A stretch of DNA of 14,122 bases from Patescibacteria group bacterium. GTDB taxonomy: Bacteria > Patescibacteriota > Saccharimonadia > CAILAD01 > GCA-016700035. The translations under genes and the position numbers were made by a program. The notes below the pieces were generated by a model, which saw nothing but the letters and a program-made list of their open reading frames with translations, was not told where the DNA came from and did no database searches. The first letter of the stretch is position 1. Each line of letters opens with the position of its first letter. This document shows positions 6,807 to 12,941 of the stretch, in pieces. The stretch lies in NCBI GenBank assembly GCA_030917125.1, contig JAUPVH010000032.1, positions 1-14,122 of the forward strand, written 5' to 3'.

Positions 6807-7403
6807 ATGTCGGAAACGAACTTGACGGATGAAGACCAAGCTCTTGCGGCTCGTAAGGCTAGGGTGCAGAATCTGCGCTTCTCGGTACTTGGAGGAATTC
6901 TTGCGGGTATTGCGCTTCAAGCAATTGGCAATCTACACACCAGCAGCCTGAATGAGTCCTACAAGAGTGCGTTCTTTGGCGATACGGCTACCTGGCCAAG
7001 CTGGTTGATTAATTTTTGGCCGGCCGAGGTGCTCATTACTACCCTTACCGTCAGTGTGTGCATGTTTCTCATGCTAAGCTTTGCTAGCGGAGAAACAGAA
7101 ACGCCGTTCAGCTGGCGACAACTTCTTAAGATCGTAGCTGGAATCTTCGTCGGTTTTGGCTGCTTCATGATGGCTCTCAGTACAAACCTTGTGGGCTGGT
7201 ATGTCGGAGTGGAGATGTTTTTCCTTGGTGGTGCATCGGCCGTTGTAATGGTGGGTTTATTGTTTATGCTCGTAGGAGCTGCGAGCCTCATTGGCTTCGG
7301 GGCGGCGAGCGCATGGAGGTTTCTTGAGCCCACATGGATAGGCCGAAAGCTTCGTGCCGCCACTGATTACTTTAACGCTGAAGATGTGGGGCGTAAGGAT
7401 TAG
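6807..7403 (+). CDS. Four-helix membrane protein of unknown function
   Basis: A 198-residue protein I do not recognise. It has a charged cytoplasmic-looking N-terminus (residues 1-23) and hydrophobic segments at about 25-43, 74-93, 107-125 and 137-168; the last is long and Gly/Ala-rich and may be one long helix or a hairpin. A positively charged tail (GRKLRAATDYF) follows. The loop between the first two helices is rich in Trp and Pro. The ATG at 6807 is chosen because AGGAGTGGA (6792-6800) sits at the right distance; the earlier ATG at 6780 overlaps the promoter region and would add 9 unlikely residues. The gene stands alone, with a strong terminator right behind it. Nothing in the neighbourhood tells what it does. 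Confidence 0.75.
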   Translation: MSETNLTDEDQALAARKARVQNLRFSVLGGILAGIALQAIGNLHTSSLNESYKSAFFGDTATWPSWLINFWPAEVLITTLTVSVCMFLMLSFASGETETPFSWRQLLKIVAGIFVGFGCFMMALSTNLVGWYVGVEMFFLGGASAVVMVGLLFMLVGAASLIGFGAASAWRFLEPTWIGRKLRAATDYFNAEDVGRKD

Positions 7404-7411
7404 TCCCAGGC

Positions 7412-7441
7412 GTGTTCGAGCTCTAGCTCGAGCATTTTTTT
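7412..7441 (+). terminator. Rho-independent terminator after the four-helix membrane protein
   Basis: The stem is G7414-C7421 with G7426-C7433 around the loop TCTA, extended by T7413-A7434. It is followed by seven T (7435-7441). It has one internal G-U pair. Confidence 0.85.
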
Positions 7442-7444
7442 AGT

Positions 7445-7472
7445 AAAAAAAGCCGCAGCATTAACTGCGGCC
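7445..7472 (-). terminator. Terminator overlapping the end of the 121-residue gene
   Basis: On the minus strand a 7-base-pair stem (7465-7471 with 7452-7458) around a 6-base loop is followed by seven T (7445-7451 read in reverse). The left arm includes the last codons and the stop (7461-7463) lies in the loop, so the terminator is part of the gene. Confidence 0.8.
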
Positions 7473-7826
7473 AGTGGGGTCACCCACGATATTCATGAAA
7501 ACCTGAATCTTCATGTCTGCGCTCGGCGAGAAGAGTGCTTCGATGGATCTTGAAATCGCCGTACGAATTGGTTCGGCGTAGAATATGCGATCATCGGTCA
7601 TCCAAGCCATGACCACAACGGCAATGTCTTCCGGTATGGTGCTGCTGGTGTGGAAGTGGTCTGAAACGCACGTCTCGCCAGGCACGAGCTTCTCGCTCGC
7701 CAGGCGATTGAATTCTCCGGCCACAATGACTTCGAGCGTGCGAGTAAAACCACTCTGGTTGCTTGGGAAGCCGAGATCAACCTGATCTTTGCCACGCTGG
7801 CTCACATAGGTAATGATGTGCGGCAT
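7461..7826 (-). CDS. Hypothetical protein, possible divergent tautomerase-superfamily member
   Basis: A 121-residue soluble protein without a clear family. It starts Met-Pro-His-Ile-Ile, as do tautomerases of the CHMI/4-OT superfamily, where Pro becomes the catalytic N-terminal residue after Met removal. The rest could follow that fold: a strand (DIAVVVMAWM), a helix (EPIRTAISRSIEALF) and a strand (MKIQVFMNIVG). The helix resembles the ISRSLDA segment of 4-oxalocrotonate tautomerase, and the length is close to CHMI. These are weak resemblances and no residue beyond the proline is diagnostic. AAAGGA lies just before the ATG, inside the end of the upstream small gene; only one base separates that gene's TGA from this ATG, so the two are translated together. 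The gene ends inside its own terminator. Confidence 0.65.
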   Translation of the reverse strand: MPHIITYVSQRGKDQVDLGFPSNQSGFTRTLEVIVAGEFNRLASEKLVPGETCVSDHFHTSSTIPEDIAVVVMAWMTDDRIFYAEPIRTAISRSIEALFSPSADMKIQVFMNIVGDPTGRS

Positions 7827-7827
7827 G

Positions 7828-7968
7828 TCAGTCCTTTCCGGAGGGCAACTCCTTGGGAGCCCACGTCTTGTAGATCTGATCGATGAGACCGATGATGGCG
7901 CTGATCGCGCTCAGTGTGGCGCCAATCTTGACGAGTCGTTCCACGAGGATCTTGGTCTTTGCCTGCAT
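7828..7968 (-). CDS. 46-residue peptide, hydrophobic/amphipathic helix
   Basis: A small gene supported by its context. It has an ATG at 7966-7968, 46 codons and a TGA one base before the ATG of the next gene. GGAAAA stands at a suitable distance upstream as a weak ribosome site, and a strong promoter lies about 25 bases before the ATG. The peptide has a basic start (MQAKTKILVERLVK), a central ATLSAISAIIGLIDQIY stretch that could be a short membrane helix or an amphipathic helix, and a polar end (KTWAPKELPSGKD). I do not recognise a family. It could be a membrane-bound partner of the downstream 121-residue protein, a toxin-like peptide, or a leader that drives translation of that gene. Which of these holds cannot be told from the sequence. 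Confidence 0.65.
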   Translation of the reverse strand: MQAKTKILVERLVKIGATLSAISAIIGLIDQIYKTWAPKELPSGKD

Positions 7969-8000
7969 GGTTTTCCAATCATTTGAGGTACGAATACTAT

Positions 8001-8029
8001 ATAATACAACAAATTTTAAGAAATTGCAA
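8001..8029 (-). promoter_or_regulatory. Promoter of the 46-residue/121-residue unit
   Basis: On the minus strand TTGCAA (8024-8029), 17 bases, then TATTAT (8001-8006), set in A/T-rich DNA directly after the lipid-kinase stop codon. It has the same -35 box and spacing as the promoter at 13545-13573. Confidence 0.75.
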
Positions 8030-8037
8030 TAACAAAC

Positions 8038-9375
8038 TTAGCGCGCAATGAAGGCCTGCCAGAGTCTCTTGAGGGTTTTTGGCGAAAGAGGATTGTCTGG
8101 TCTTTTGCGCATTCCCTCAGGTGGGACCATGAGCCGGAGTGCTTTTGGAAGTATTTCTAGCTTGACCGGAGTGGTGTACTCTTCACGCTCACCATCCACG
8201 CCAACAACCAATTGTTTACTTTTTGAATTGACGCTGAATTTTGTTGCTTCCCATTGCTCGACATGGCCAGTATTTGAATCTTCAAAACTTTGGTTTAGCA
8301 CGATTGTTCCCATCATTTGGCCAATTAATTCGTCGGTTAACTTCGTTACGGCTGTTATTTGCAAAACACCTTGGTCCATCGCATGGCGCCTTCCAAGCTC
8401 AAAGATGTTTACCGTTTCGTAGGCATTCACTCCGACTAAGATTTGTGCAGCGTGCCGATGTTTTTTCTTCTTGTCATTAGCAAAGCTAAGGGGGTAGTAG
8501 GGTGTATCGCCGCTCAACAGGCTGCGCAAAACCTCACGCGTTGTTCGTACTTTATGGTTTCGGTAGTCTGGCTTATCGACCACATCGGCGTATAGTCCAA
8601 AGGATGCATTGTTGAGGAAGATACGGCCATTAATTGAGCCAACATCAACTCGTCGCTCGATACCATGAAAACTGGCGAGGGCATCGACTATCTCTTTGGG
8701 GTCGAACCCAACGTCGCGAGCAAAATGACAACGCGTGCCTCCAGGCAGCACTACGAGTGGCAGATTCGCCTCAATCGCAACTTTAGCAACCGCCCCGAGC
8801 GTACCGTCGCCGCCAGAAACTCCTAGAATTTTGGCGCCGTTAGATACTGCCTGGCGCGCTAAGCCTTCAATTGAATCGCCCTTTTTCGTAATGATGGTTT
8901 CTATCCCGAGCTTTTTGGATTTTTGAGGTATTCTAGCTTTTATTGCCCGGCCGTTTCCAGATTTAGGGTTAATTATGAGAACCGCCGATGGTAGCGTTTT
9001 GGTTGGCTTAGCCTGTGCGATCAGTCGTTTTTGACGCCAATATTCGCGACGAAGGACCCCCACCAGAAAGCTATAGAGTAAAAAGAGGATGACAATACGA
9101 AGTAGTAATGGATCGCTCAGATTGGTAGTCAGTTCGTAAAAAAACCCCATAATCGCTAACGAGCTAACAGCTAGGAGTGTCCACCCAACAGCTAGGCGTT
9201 TGTTTGTGCCGGTAAAAATGAGCCAAGCCCCAAAAGCACCAAGCCCCAGCGCTACAACAAGCAAAATGAGGGTGAAAAAACTTGTAAACGCCAATTCCAC
9301 TGTAGAAATAACTATAAGCCCAAGCGTAGCGAGAGTGGCAGCAATTACAAAACGCCAACCAAGAGATATTTTCAT
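8038..9375 (-). CDS. Membrane-anchored diacylglycerol-kinase-family lipid kinase
   Basis: A 445-residue protein. Four hydrophobic helices fill residues about 8-30, 33-55, 60-80 and 89-108. A DAGK/sphingosine-kinase-type catalytic domain follows from about 130. Motifs seen are VLIINPKSGNG (132-142, nucleotide binding), GVSGGDGTLGAV with the GGDGT signature at 188-192, and PGGTRCHFARD (211-221), where the family usually has PxGTxNxFAR, so Asn is replaced by Cys. The likely reaction is ATP-dependent phosphorylation of diacylglycerol or another lipid alcohol at the inner membrane face, possibly salvaging host lipids; the substrate is inference. Stand-alone bacterial DAGK-domain enzymes are about 300 residues and lack the helices, so the fusion is noteworthy. 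The ATG is preceded by TATAAT at only 7 bases, pointing to a leaderless or nearly leaderless transcript. The sulfotransferase gene lies 34 bases upstream. Confidence 0.88.
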   Translation of the reverse strand: MKISLGWRFVIAATLATLGLIVISTVELAFTSFFTLILLVVALGLGAFGAWLIFTGTNKRLAVGWTLLAVSSLAIMGFFYELTTNLSDPLLLRIVILFLLYSFLVGVLRREYWRQKRLIAQAKPTKTLPSAVLIINPKSGNGRAIKARIPQKSKKLGIETIITKKGDSIEGLARQAVSNGAKILGVSGGDGTLGAVAKVAIEANLPLVVLPGGTRCHFARDVGFDPKEIVDALASFHGIERRVDVGSINGRIFLNNASFGLYADVVDKPDYRNHKVRTTREVLRSLLSGDTPYYPLSFANDKKKKHRHAAQILVGVNAYETVNIFELGRRHAMDQGVLQITAVTKLTDELIGQMMGTIVLNQSFEDSNTGHVEQWEATKFSVNSKSKQLVVGVDGEREEYTTPVKLEILPKALRLMVPPEGMRKRPDNPLSPKTLKRLWQAFIAR

Positions 9376-9381
9376 ATCTCC

Positions 9382-9387
9382 ATTATA
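9382..9387 (-). promoter_or_regulatory. -10 box directly in front of the lipid-kinase start
   Basis: On the minus strand TATAAT ends at 9382. The usual start distance of 7 bases falls on the A of the ATG at 9375. GGAG (just 2 bases before the ATG) is too close for normal use. No clear -35 box is seen at 17 bases. Confidence 0.5.
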
Positions 9388-9409
9388 CCCTTAAAAATTT
9401 GCAAATGAG

Positions 9410-10330
9410 TTAGAGTATGTAGCCGTGGAGGGCAGCTACTTTTTTGCAGGATTTAGTGACGTAGGCAATCTCTTCTTTAGTGAGGCGCTTCTTCCAGAGT
9501 TCGGTTACATCTTTAGACTTGCGGTGCAAGGAGTGGATTCGCTCTTTTCCAGATTCGGCCTTATTTTTTGCGTTGGTTAATTCATTAACTTTTGCCTCTA
9601 CTTTTTGAGAATAATCGAGGCCTAGCTTGTCAAACAGGGTACGGAATTCTTCTTGCGGGTTCGTACTAATATCTTCATGTTTGATAAAAATCCAGTCTGG
9701 ATACTTCTGTGAAAGCTCATAGGCTTTTTCGTAGACCATATTATAGAGTAAGGTGGTCTCTTCTAGTTTTGTGTGCTTACCCTTAGCATATTCTTTAGCT
9801 TGTTTTTTGTAGCTTGGTACATACGCATTAAGGAGTTCGTCTTGATGTGCGAGTCGGTCAAAGGGTACGCCCCAGTCTACTTGTTTACAGCTCGCAACTA
9901 GCGCGAGGGGATTACGCAGAATAAACACCACTTTTGCGTTGTATTTCGTATGAATCCACTCAGCGGCAAATGGACTCAACGGATCTTTATAGAGTGGCTG
10001 CTTACCTATAAGACGCTTGGAGTTGTTAAAATGCTTGAAATGAGTCCGGTATGGCTTTTCATTGCCTTCGTAAATGTAGGGATACCAGGTGTTGAGATCT
10101 AGGCCGCAGATGGGACAGTAAGTGTCTCGAGATAAATCATCAAACCAAGGTGAAAGCGGCTCGTAGACATAGCGTAGTTCATTTGCTTGGGCAAGAATGG
10201 TGCCAATGAATGTGGTGCCGCCACGATGTGTACCACTAATAAGGATTGGCTGAGCATCGATCTCCGGAAGTGCCATGCTGAACTTCTGTACGATATAGTG
10301 CAGTATCGCGCGAAACTTATTCTCGATCAT
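9410..10330 (-). CDS. Sulfotransferase family protein (PAPS-dependent)
   Basis: A 306-residue cytosolic enzyme of the sulfotransferase fold, which moves sulfate from PAPS to a hydroxyl or amine of a glycan, lipid or small molecule. The 5'-phosphosulfate loop is visible as ILISGTHRGGTTFIG (residues 29-43). The 3'-phosphate segment is VVFILRNPLALVASCKQ (134-150), with Arg139 and Ser147 in the expected places. The acceptor side cannot be read. A YCPICGLDL segment (71-79) is an isolated CxxC pair, perhaps a disulfide or half of a metal site. The C-terminal third is Lys/Glu-rich. The ATG at 10330 has GAGGAAA upstream and TATACT further up. With the lipid kinase directly downstream and a glycosyltransferase further left, a role in decorating envelope glycolipids is plausible but inferred. 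PAPS synthesis genes are not in this window. Confidence 0.85.
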   Translation of the reverse strand: MIENKFRAILHYIVQKFSMALPEIDAQPILISGTHRGGTTFIGTILAQANELRYVYEPLSPWFDDLSRDTYCPICGLDLNTWYPYIYEGNEKPYRTHFKHFNNSKRLIGKQPLYKDPLSPFAAEWIHTKYNAKVVFILRNPLALVASCKQVDWGVPFDRLAHQDELLNAYVPSYKKQAKEYAKGKHTKLEETTLLYNMVYEKAYELSQKYPDWIFIKHEDISTNPQEEFRTLFDKLGLDYSQKVEAKVNELTNAKNKAESGKERIHSLHRKSKDVTELWKKRLTKEEIAYVTKSCKKVAALHGYIL

Positions 10331-10386
10331 TGGTTTTCCTCAGTTTACTAAATATAGTATAACTCAGCTCGAAGCGATGGGCTTTG

Positions 10387-10908
10387 TTAGTGGCTCTGTT
10401 GGCCTAAGTTTTGGGTGATATATTTCTGCAGCTCAGCTATGTAGGTATCGTCTTCGTCAGTAGCGCCAGCACATTCGCTTTGCCAGTATGTACCGAGCCA
10501 AATTCGATACCAATTGTCGCCAACTTTTTTATACTGAGCTTGCAGTGCTTCGTCGTTGCTACTCATGACAGACTCAGCAGCAGTCGCGTCTACGGGCCAG
10601 ATAGCTACTGGGTATTCACAACGATTAAAGTAAGAGTCATTAGCGTCGCGAACCAAGTAGCGTTTGGCCGGTCCTGCCGGAGTATTGATCTCTTCAGCCT
10701 TGTAGTCTAGGCTGCGACCAGCCGGATCTTGTACGGCTAGAGAGGCCTCGATTATGTTTAGCGGTAATGGACCGTCTACAGCTGCAGGTTGAGTGAGCTG
10801 GAGATATATGCCGTAGCTTAACGAAACAATCGCCAGTGCAATCACGGCTAAAACAATCCCCGGGACAAGTTTTAGGCCATGAAACTGGCGATGTAGATGT
10901 TTCTTCAC
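10387..10908 (-). CDS. Single-pass membrane-anchored protein of unknown function
   Basis: A 173-residue protein I do not recognise. A basic N-terminus (residues 1-14, with several His) is followed by one hydrophobic helix (VPGIVLAVIALAIVSLSYGIYL, roughly 15-37, shown here only as a region) and an external domain of about 130 residues. That domain has one cysteine in NRCEYP and another in QSECAG, which could form a disulfide, and several aromatic residues (YFNRCEYPVAIW, NWYRIWLGTYW). This would be exposed on the cell surface. There is no Tat motif and no lipobox, so it is an uncleaved anchor rather than a secreted protein. The start is a GTG at 10906-10908 with no good ribosome site; TATACT at 10933-10938 is a possible -10 box. 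It is separate from YggT by 50 bases. Confidence 0.75.
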   Translation of the reverse strand: MKKHLHRQFHGLKLVPGIVLAVIALAIVSLSYGIYLQLTQPAAVDGPLPLNIIEASLAVQDPAGRSLDYKAEEINTPAGPAKRYLVRDANDSYFNRCEYPVAIWPVDATAAESVMSSNDEALQAQYKKVGDNWYRIWLGTYWQSECAGATDEDDTYIAELQKYITQNLGQQSH

Positions 10909-10932
10909 TGGAGCTTACTACTTATGCTTTGT

Positions 10933-10938
10933 AGTATA
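10933..10938 (-). promoter_or_regulatory. -10 box for the anchored 173-residue protein
   Basis: On the minus strand TATACT lies 24 bases before the GTG start. The hexamer 17 bases upstream (TAGTCG) is a poor -35 box and overlaps the YggT stop, so the gene may have its own weak promoter or be read with yggT. Confidence 0.35.
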
Positions 10939-10958
10939 GCGGAAAAGGATTTTCTCGA

Positions 10959-11351
10959 CTAGCTAGCCGTACGAGCCGTTTCGGCATCATATTCGGTAAG
11001 TTCAGTTTCGAGCTTACGCTTTTTAGCATCGAGATAGTGCATGAGGTTAGTGATGACGGCACTGAGGATAAGGTAGAAGATAATCGCAAAAATAGCTGAA
11101 ATATCTAGATAGCCTGTTTCGCCTACGGGCTTGGTTGGGAAAATACCCCGAAAAGGCGCAATCAAGTCGTTTGTCACCTTATACACCCACTGTACAAATG
11201 GAGTGTTCGGGTTTGCTGAAAAGAGCAAAAAGAACACGCGGAAGAGTAGCATCACGTTAGCAAAATACAAAAAGCCGTTAGCAAAATAAGCAACAGCTCG
11301 TCCAAACGTAACGGTCTGTAGGCTGGCTCTAGGGTTTTTCTTTTCTGTCAT
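10959..11351 (-). CDS. YggT family membrane protein
   Basis: A 130-residue member of the YggT family (PF02325). The family signature appears as MLLFRVFFLLFSANPNTPFV and then VTNDLIAPFRGIFP (residues about 59-72), between two hydrophobic segments at about 20-44 and 83-105. YggT proteins are linked to osmotic stress, turgor or division-site functions in other bacteria, but the molecular activity is not settled. This copy has one YggT unit and a charged C-terminal coiled-coil-like tail (KKRKLETELTEYDAETA). The ATG has AAAGGAA upstream. A TATAAT at 11384-11389 on the minus strand is the probable -10 box. It is divergent from the DUF6325-SHOCT operon. Confidence 0.9.
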   Translation of the reverse strand: MTEKKNPRASLQTVTFGRAVAYFANGFLYFANVMLLFRVFFLLFSANPNTPFVQWVYKVTNDLIAPFRGIFPTKPVGETGYLDISAIFAIIFYLILSAVITNLMHYLDAKKRKLETELTEYDAETARTAS

Positions 11352-11383
11352 GACAATAATTCCTTTCGAATAGTAATAATTTA

Positions 11384-11389
11384 ATTATA
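11384..11389 (-). promoter_or_regulatory. -10 box of the YggT gene
   Basis: On the minus strand TATAAT, 32 bases before the ATG. The matching -35 position is weak (CAGCTT at 17 bases). Confidence 0.45.
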
Positions 11390-11444
11390 GCTTCTAGTAT
11401 ACGCTCAAGCTGATTAACGTACATACCTAATTGCTCTATAGGCG

Positions 11445-11450
11445 TATAAT
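11445..11450 (+). promoter_or_regulatory. -10 box of the DUF6325-SHOCT operon
   Basis: A consensus TATAAT, 33 bases before the ATG at 11484. No -35 box is evident at 16-18 bases. A transcript from about 11457 would carry the AAAGGG ribosome site. Confidence 0.5.
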
Positions 11451-11483
11451 AGAAGAAGGTAAATGAAACGAAAGGGAAAAAGT

Positions 11484-11894
11484 ATGAGAGGTCCAATTGA
11501 TTATATTGTTGTTGGTTTCCCAGGAAATAACTTCAAAGGGGAGGCTCTAGGTGAGTTGGCAGCTGAAGTAGAAAAAGGCACCATTGGCGTGCTTGATTTG
11601 GCGGTGATAAGTAAGGACGAAGAGGGCAACGTTACTGAAGTTGAGCTGACAGACCAGGCTGGTATCGCTGACATTCTACCTATTGATACAAGCCGCGGCT
11701 TGATTACCGAAGAGGATGTTGAAGAAGTGGCGAATGTGCTTGATGAAAATTGTTCGGCCGGGCTCTTAATTATTGAGCATTTATGGGCCAAGGGCTTGAA
11801 GCAAGCAATCTTGAATGCCGATGGAGTATTATTAGCCGAAGGGCGCATTCACCCAGAGGCATACGCAGAATTGACTGAGAAGGGAGGCGAATAA
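11484..11894 (+). CDS. DUF6325 family protein
   Basis: A 136-residue soluble, acidic protein matching the DUF6325 family by eye. It opens GPIDYIVVGFPGNNFKGE, then has GVLDLAVISKDEEGNVTEVEL, and ends with a helical half containing LLIIEHLWAKGLKQAILNADG. The alternation of strand and helix suggests a ferredoxin-like or related alpha/beta fold. The function is not known to me; the family often stands beside a small SHOCT protein, as here. I chose ATG 11484 over the in-frame ATG at 11463 because AAAGGG (11471-11476) has the right distance and family members start just before GPI. The stop TAA shares its last base with the ATG of the SHOCT gene. Confidence 0.88.
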   Translation: MRGPIDYIVVGFPGNNFKGEALGELAAEVEKGTIGVLDLAVISKDEEGNVTEVELTDQAGIADILPIDTSRGLITEEDVEEVANVLDENCSAGLLIIEHLWAKGLKQAILNADGVLLAEGRIHPEAYAELTEKGGE

Positions 11895-12160
11895 TGCCAG
11901 GACTACTTCGAGGCGTCGCACGCACAGCTGTTGTAGCCGGAACTGCTACTGCGGTATCTAATCGCGTCAGTCGTAAACAAGCCAGTAAATGGTCCCAGGA
12001 GGAGCAAGCTCAAGCCCCTGCTGAAGAGACTGCAGCAGCACCAGCACAGACCGAAGATGATACCTTTAAGCAACTAGAGCAGCTTGGCCAACTTAAGGCC
12101 GATGGGATTCTGACTGAAGAAGAATTTACTGCCAAGAAAAAGCAGATTCTTGGTCTGTAG
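11894..12160 (+). CDS. SHOCT domain-containing small protein
   Basis: An 88-residue protein. Residues about 57-88 form a SHOCT domain (LEQLGQLKADGILTEEEFTA...), a short pair of helices found at the ends of many bacterial proteins, probably an oligomerisation or membrane-tethering element. Before it comes a Gln/Ala/Glu/Pro-rich linker (residues 36-56), and the first 30 residues (GLLRGVARTAVVAGTATAVS) resemble the short Gly/Ala-rich segment usual in SHOCT proteins of this kind, perhaps a weak membrane-associating helix. It is coupled to the DUF6325 gene by the TAATG overlap (11892-11896), with GGGAGG just upstream as ribosome site. The pair ends at a shared terminator. Confidence 0.9.
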   Translation: MPGLLRGVARTAVVAGTATAVSNRVSRKQASKWSQEEQAQAPAEETAAAPAQTEDDTFKQLEQLGQLKADGILTEEEFTAKKKQILGL

Positions 12161-12175
12161 AATTTAGGCACAGTT

Positions 12176-12206
12176 AAAAAAACAGCCCGTGTAGGGCTGT
12201 TTTTTA
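12176..12206. terminator. Bidirectional terminator between SHOCT and potassium-channel genes
   Basis: Stem 12182-12188 with 12194-12200 (7 base pairs) around the loop GTGTA. A-rich DNA on the left (12176-12182) and a T run on the right (12200-12205) give U tracts on both strands. Its right edge contains the channel gene's stop codon (12204-12206). Confidence 0.9.
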
Positions 12207-12560
12207 TTCCGGGTCACTCCCACCGTGACGAGATTTATATTTTTCAATGCGTCTGGTAGCGGCACCTTTTACTAAAATATTTAAGATGGCTGCAATTACG
12301 CCAACCCCAAAGAGCACATAAAAAATCGTAAAGAGTTTGCCAATTTCGGTTTTTGGCGTGATGTCGCCATACCCAATAGTAGTGAGGGTAATAGTGGAGA
12401 AATACACTGCATCAAGCCAGCTGAGGCTTTCGACATAGTGGTAAAAGACTGTACCTACTCCTAATACAAAGGCAGCGATGAGCGCAACCCAGCGGAAGCG
12501 TTTGGCATTTTTGAGAGCTTCATGCATATCTTCTGTATTGTAAGGTATTGTGCGGATCAT
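12204..12560 (-). CDS. Two-helix potassium channel (KcsA/Ion_trans_2 type)
   Basis: A 118-residue pore protein. Transmembrane helix 1 spans about 23-42, a pore helix and selectivity filter TTIGYGD lies at 60-66, and helix 2 spans about 76-97. A short basic tail (RRIEKYKSRHGG) follows. Four copies would form a potassium-selective channel in the inner membrane. No ligand-binding or RCK domain is attached, so gating is not evident. Start choice: the longest reading begins at a TTG (12576-12578) that lies within the promoter of the divergent winged-helix operon, so I prefer the ATG at 12558-12560. An ATG at 12525-12527 is a further option. None has a strong ribosome site. It is convergent with the SHOCT gene. 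Confidence 0.88.
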   Translation of the reverse strand: MIRTIPYNTEDMHEALKNAKRFRWVALIAAFVLGVGTVFYHYVESLSWLDAVYFSTITLTTIGYGDITPKTEIGKLFTIFYVLFGVGVIAAILNILVKGAATRRIEKYKSRHGGSDPE

Positions 12561-12568
12561 GTAAAAAA

Positions 12569-12597
12569 TTGACAACAATCAAGTTGTATTTTATGCT
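12569..12597 (+). promoter_or_regulatory. Promoter of the winged-helix operon
   Basis: TTGACA (12569-12574, consensus), 17 bases, then TATGCT (12592-12597). The spacer and -35 contain a small inverted repeat, ACAAC (12572-12576) and GTTGT (12583-12587), which could be an operator. It overlaps the 5' end of the divergent channel gene. Confidence 0.75.
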
Positions 12598-12632
12598 ACT
12601 TCTTACTTGTACCTCGAGAGTTAGGAAGGGCA

Positions 12633-12941
12633 ATGTCACAAGCCAGAAAGCTTTGGTGGACACGCCAAGAATTATGGCGTGAAGTTATCAACTTGCTCAA
12701 CCGCGTCAACCACCCCTGTAGCCTTTGGGTTATCGAGCAGACTCTCAATATTCCGCAACCCAGTCTCTTGACGCAAATCCGTCTCGAACGCACCCTCAAG
12801 AGTTTGGTTCGTAGCGGTATCGTTGAGCGAGTGACGATTCGCCATGTTGATGGCCGCGAGTTTTATCTGTATCAGATGGCAGAGGGAATCTCAATCTGTA
12901 GTTCGTCCCAATTCATCCACCAACCAGGAGAGCCATCATGA
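12633..12941 (+). CDS. Small winged-helix-like protein, array member 1
   Basis: A 102-residue protein of unrecognised family, judged winged-helix by layout. It has a helix (TRQELWREVINLLNRV, 10-25), a short second helix (WVIEQTLNI), a probable recognition helix (RLERTLKSLVRSGIVERV, 50-67) and a two-strand wing (VTIRHVDGREFYLYQ, 67-81). The long helix followed by Gly-Ile-Val-Glu-Arg and a charged hairpin is the recurrent pattern of MarR- and LexA-like winged helices. A Ser/Gln/Pro-rich end follows. AGGAAGGG just before the ATG is the ribosome site. Its stop overlaps the next start as ATGA, so the two are co-translated. It is driven by the consensus promoter at 12569-12597. The function is inferred to be DNA or nucleic-acid binding. 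Confidence 0.7.
   Translation: MSQARKLWWTRQELWREVINLLNRVNHPCSLWVIEQTLNIPQPSLLTQIRLERTLKSLVRSGIVERVTIRHVDGREFYLYQMAEGISICSSSQFIHQPGEPS

Noticed and set aside
6959..7363. A 134-codon minus-strand frame opposite the four-helix membrane protein
   Set aside because: The plus-strand gene has a ribosome site, membrane helices and a terminator. The minus frame is Pro/Thr/Lys-rich without any domain.
7828..12941. UGA recoded as glycine, as in Gracilibacteria/SR1
   Set aside because: UGA ends the 46-residue gene and array member 1 exactly where the next gene starts, and I noticed no gene with internal UGA.
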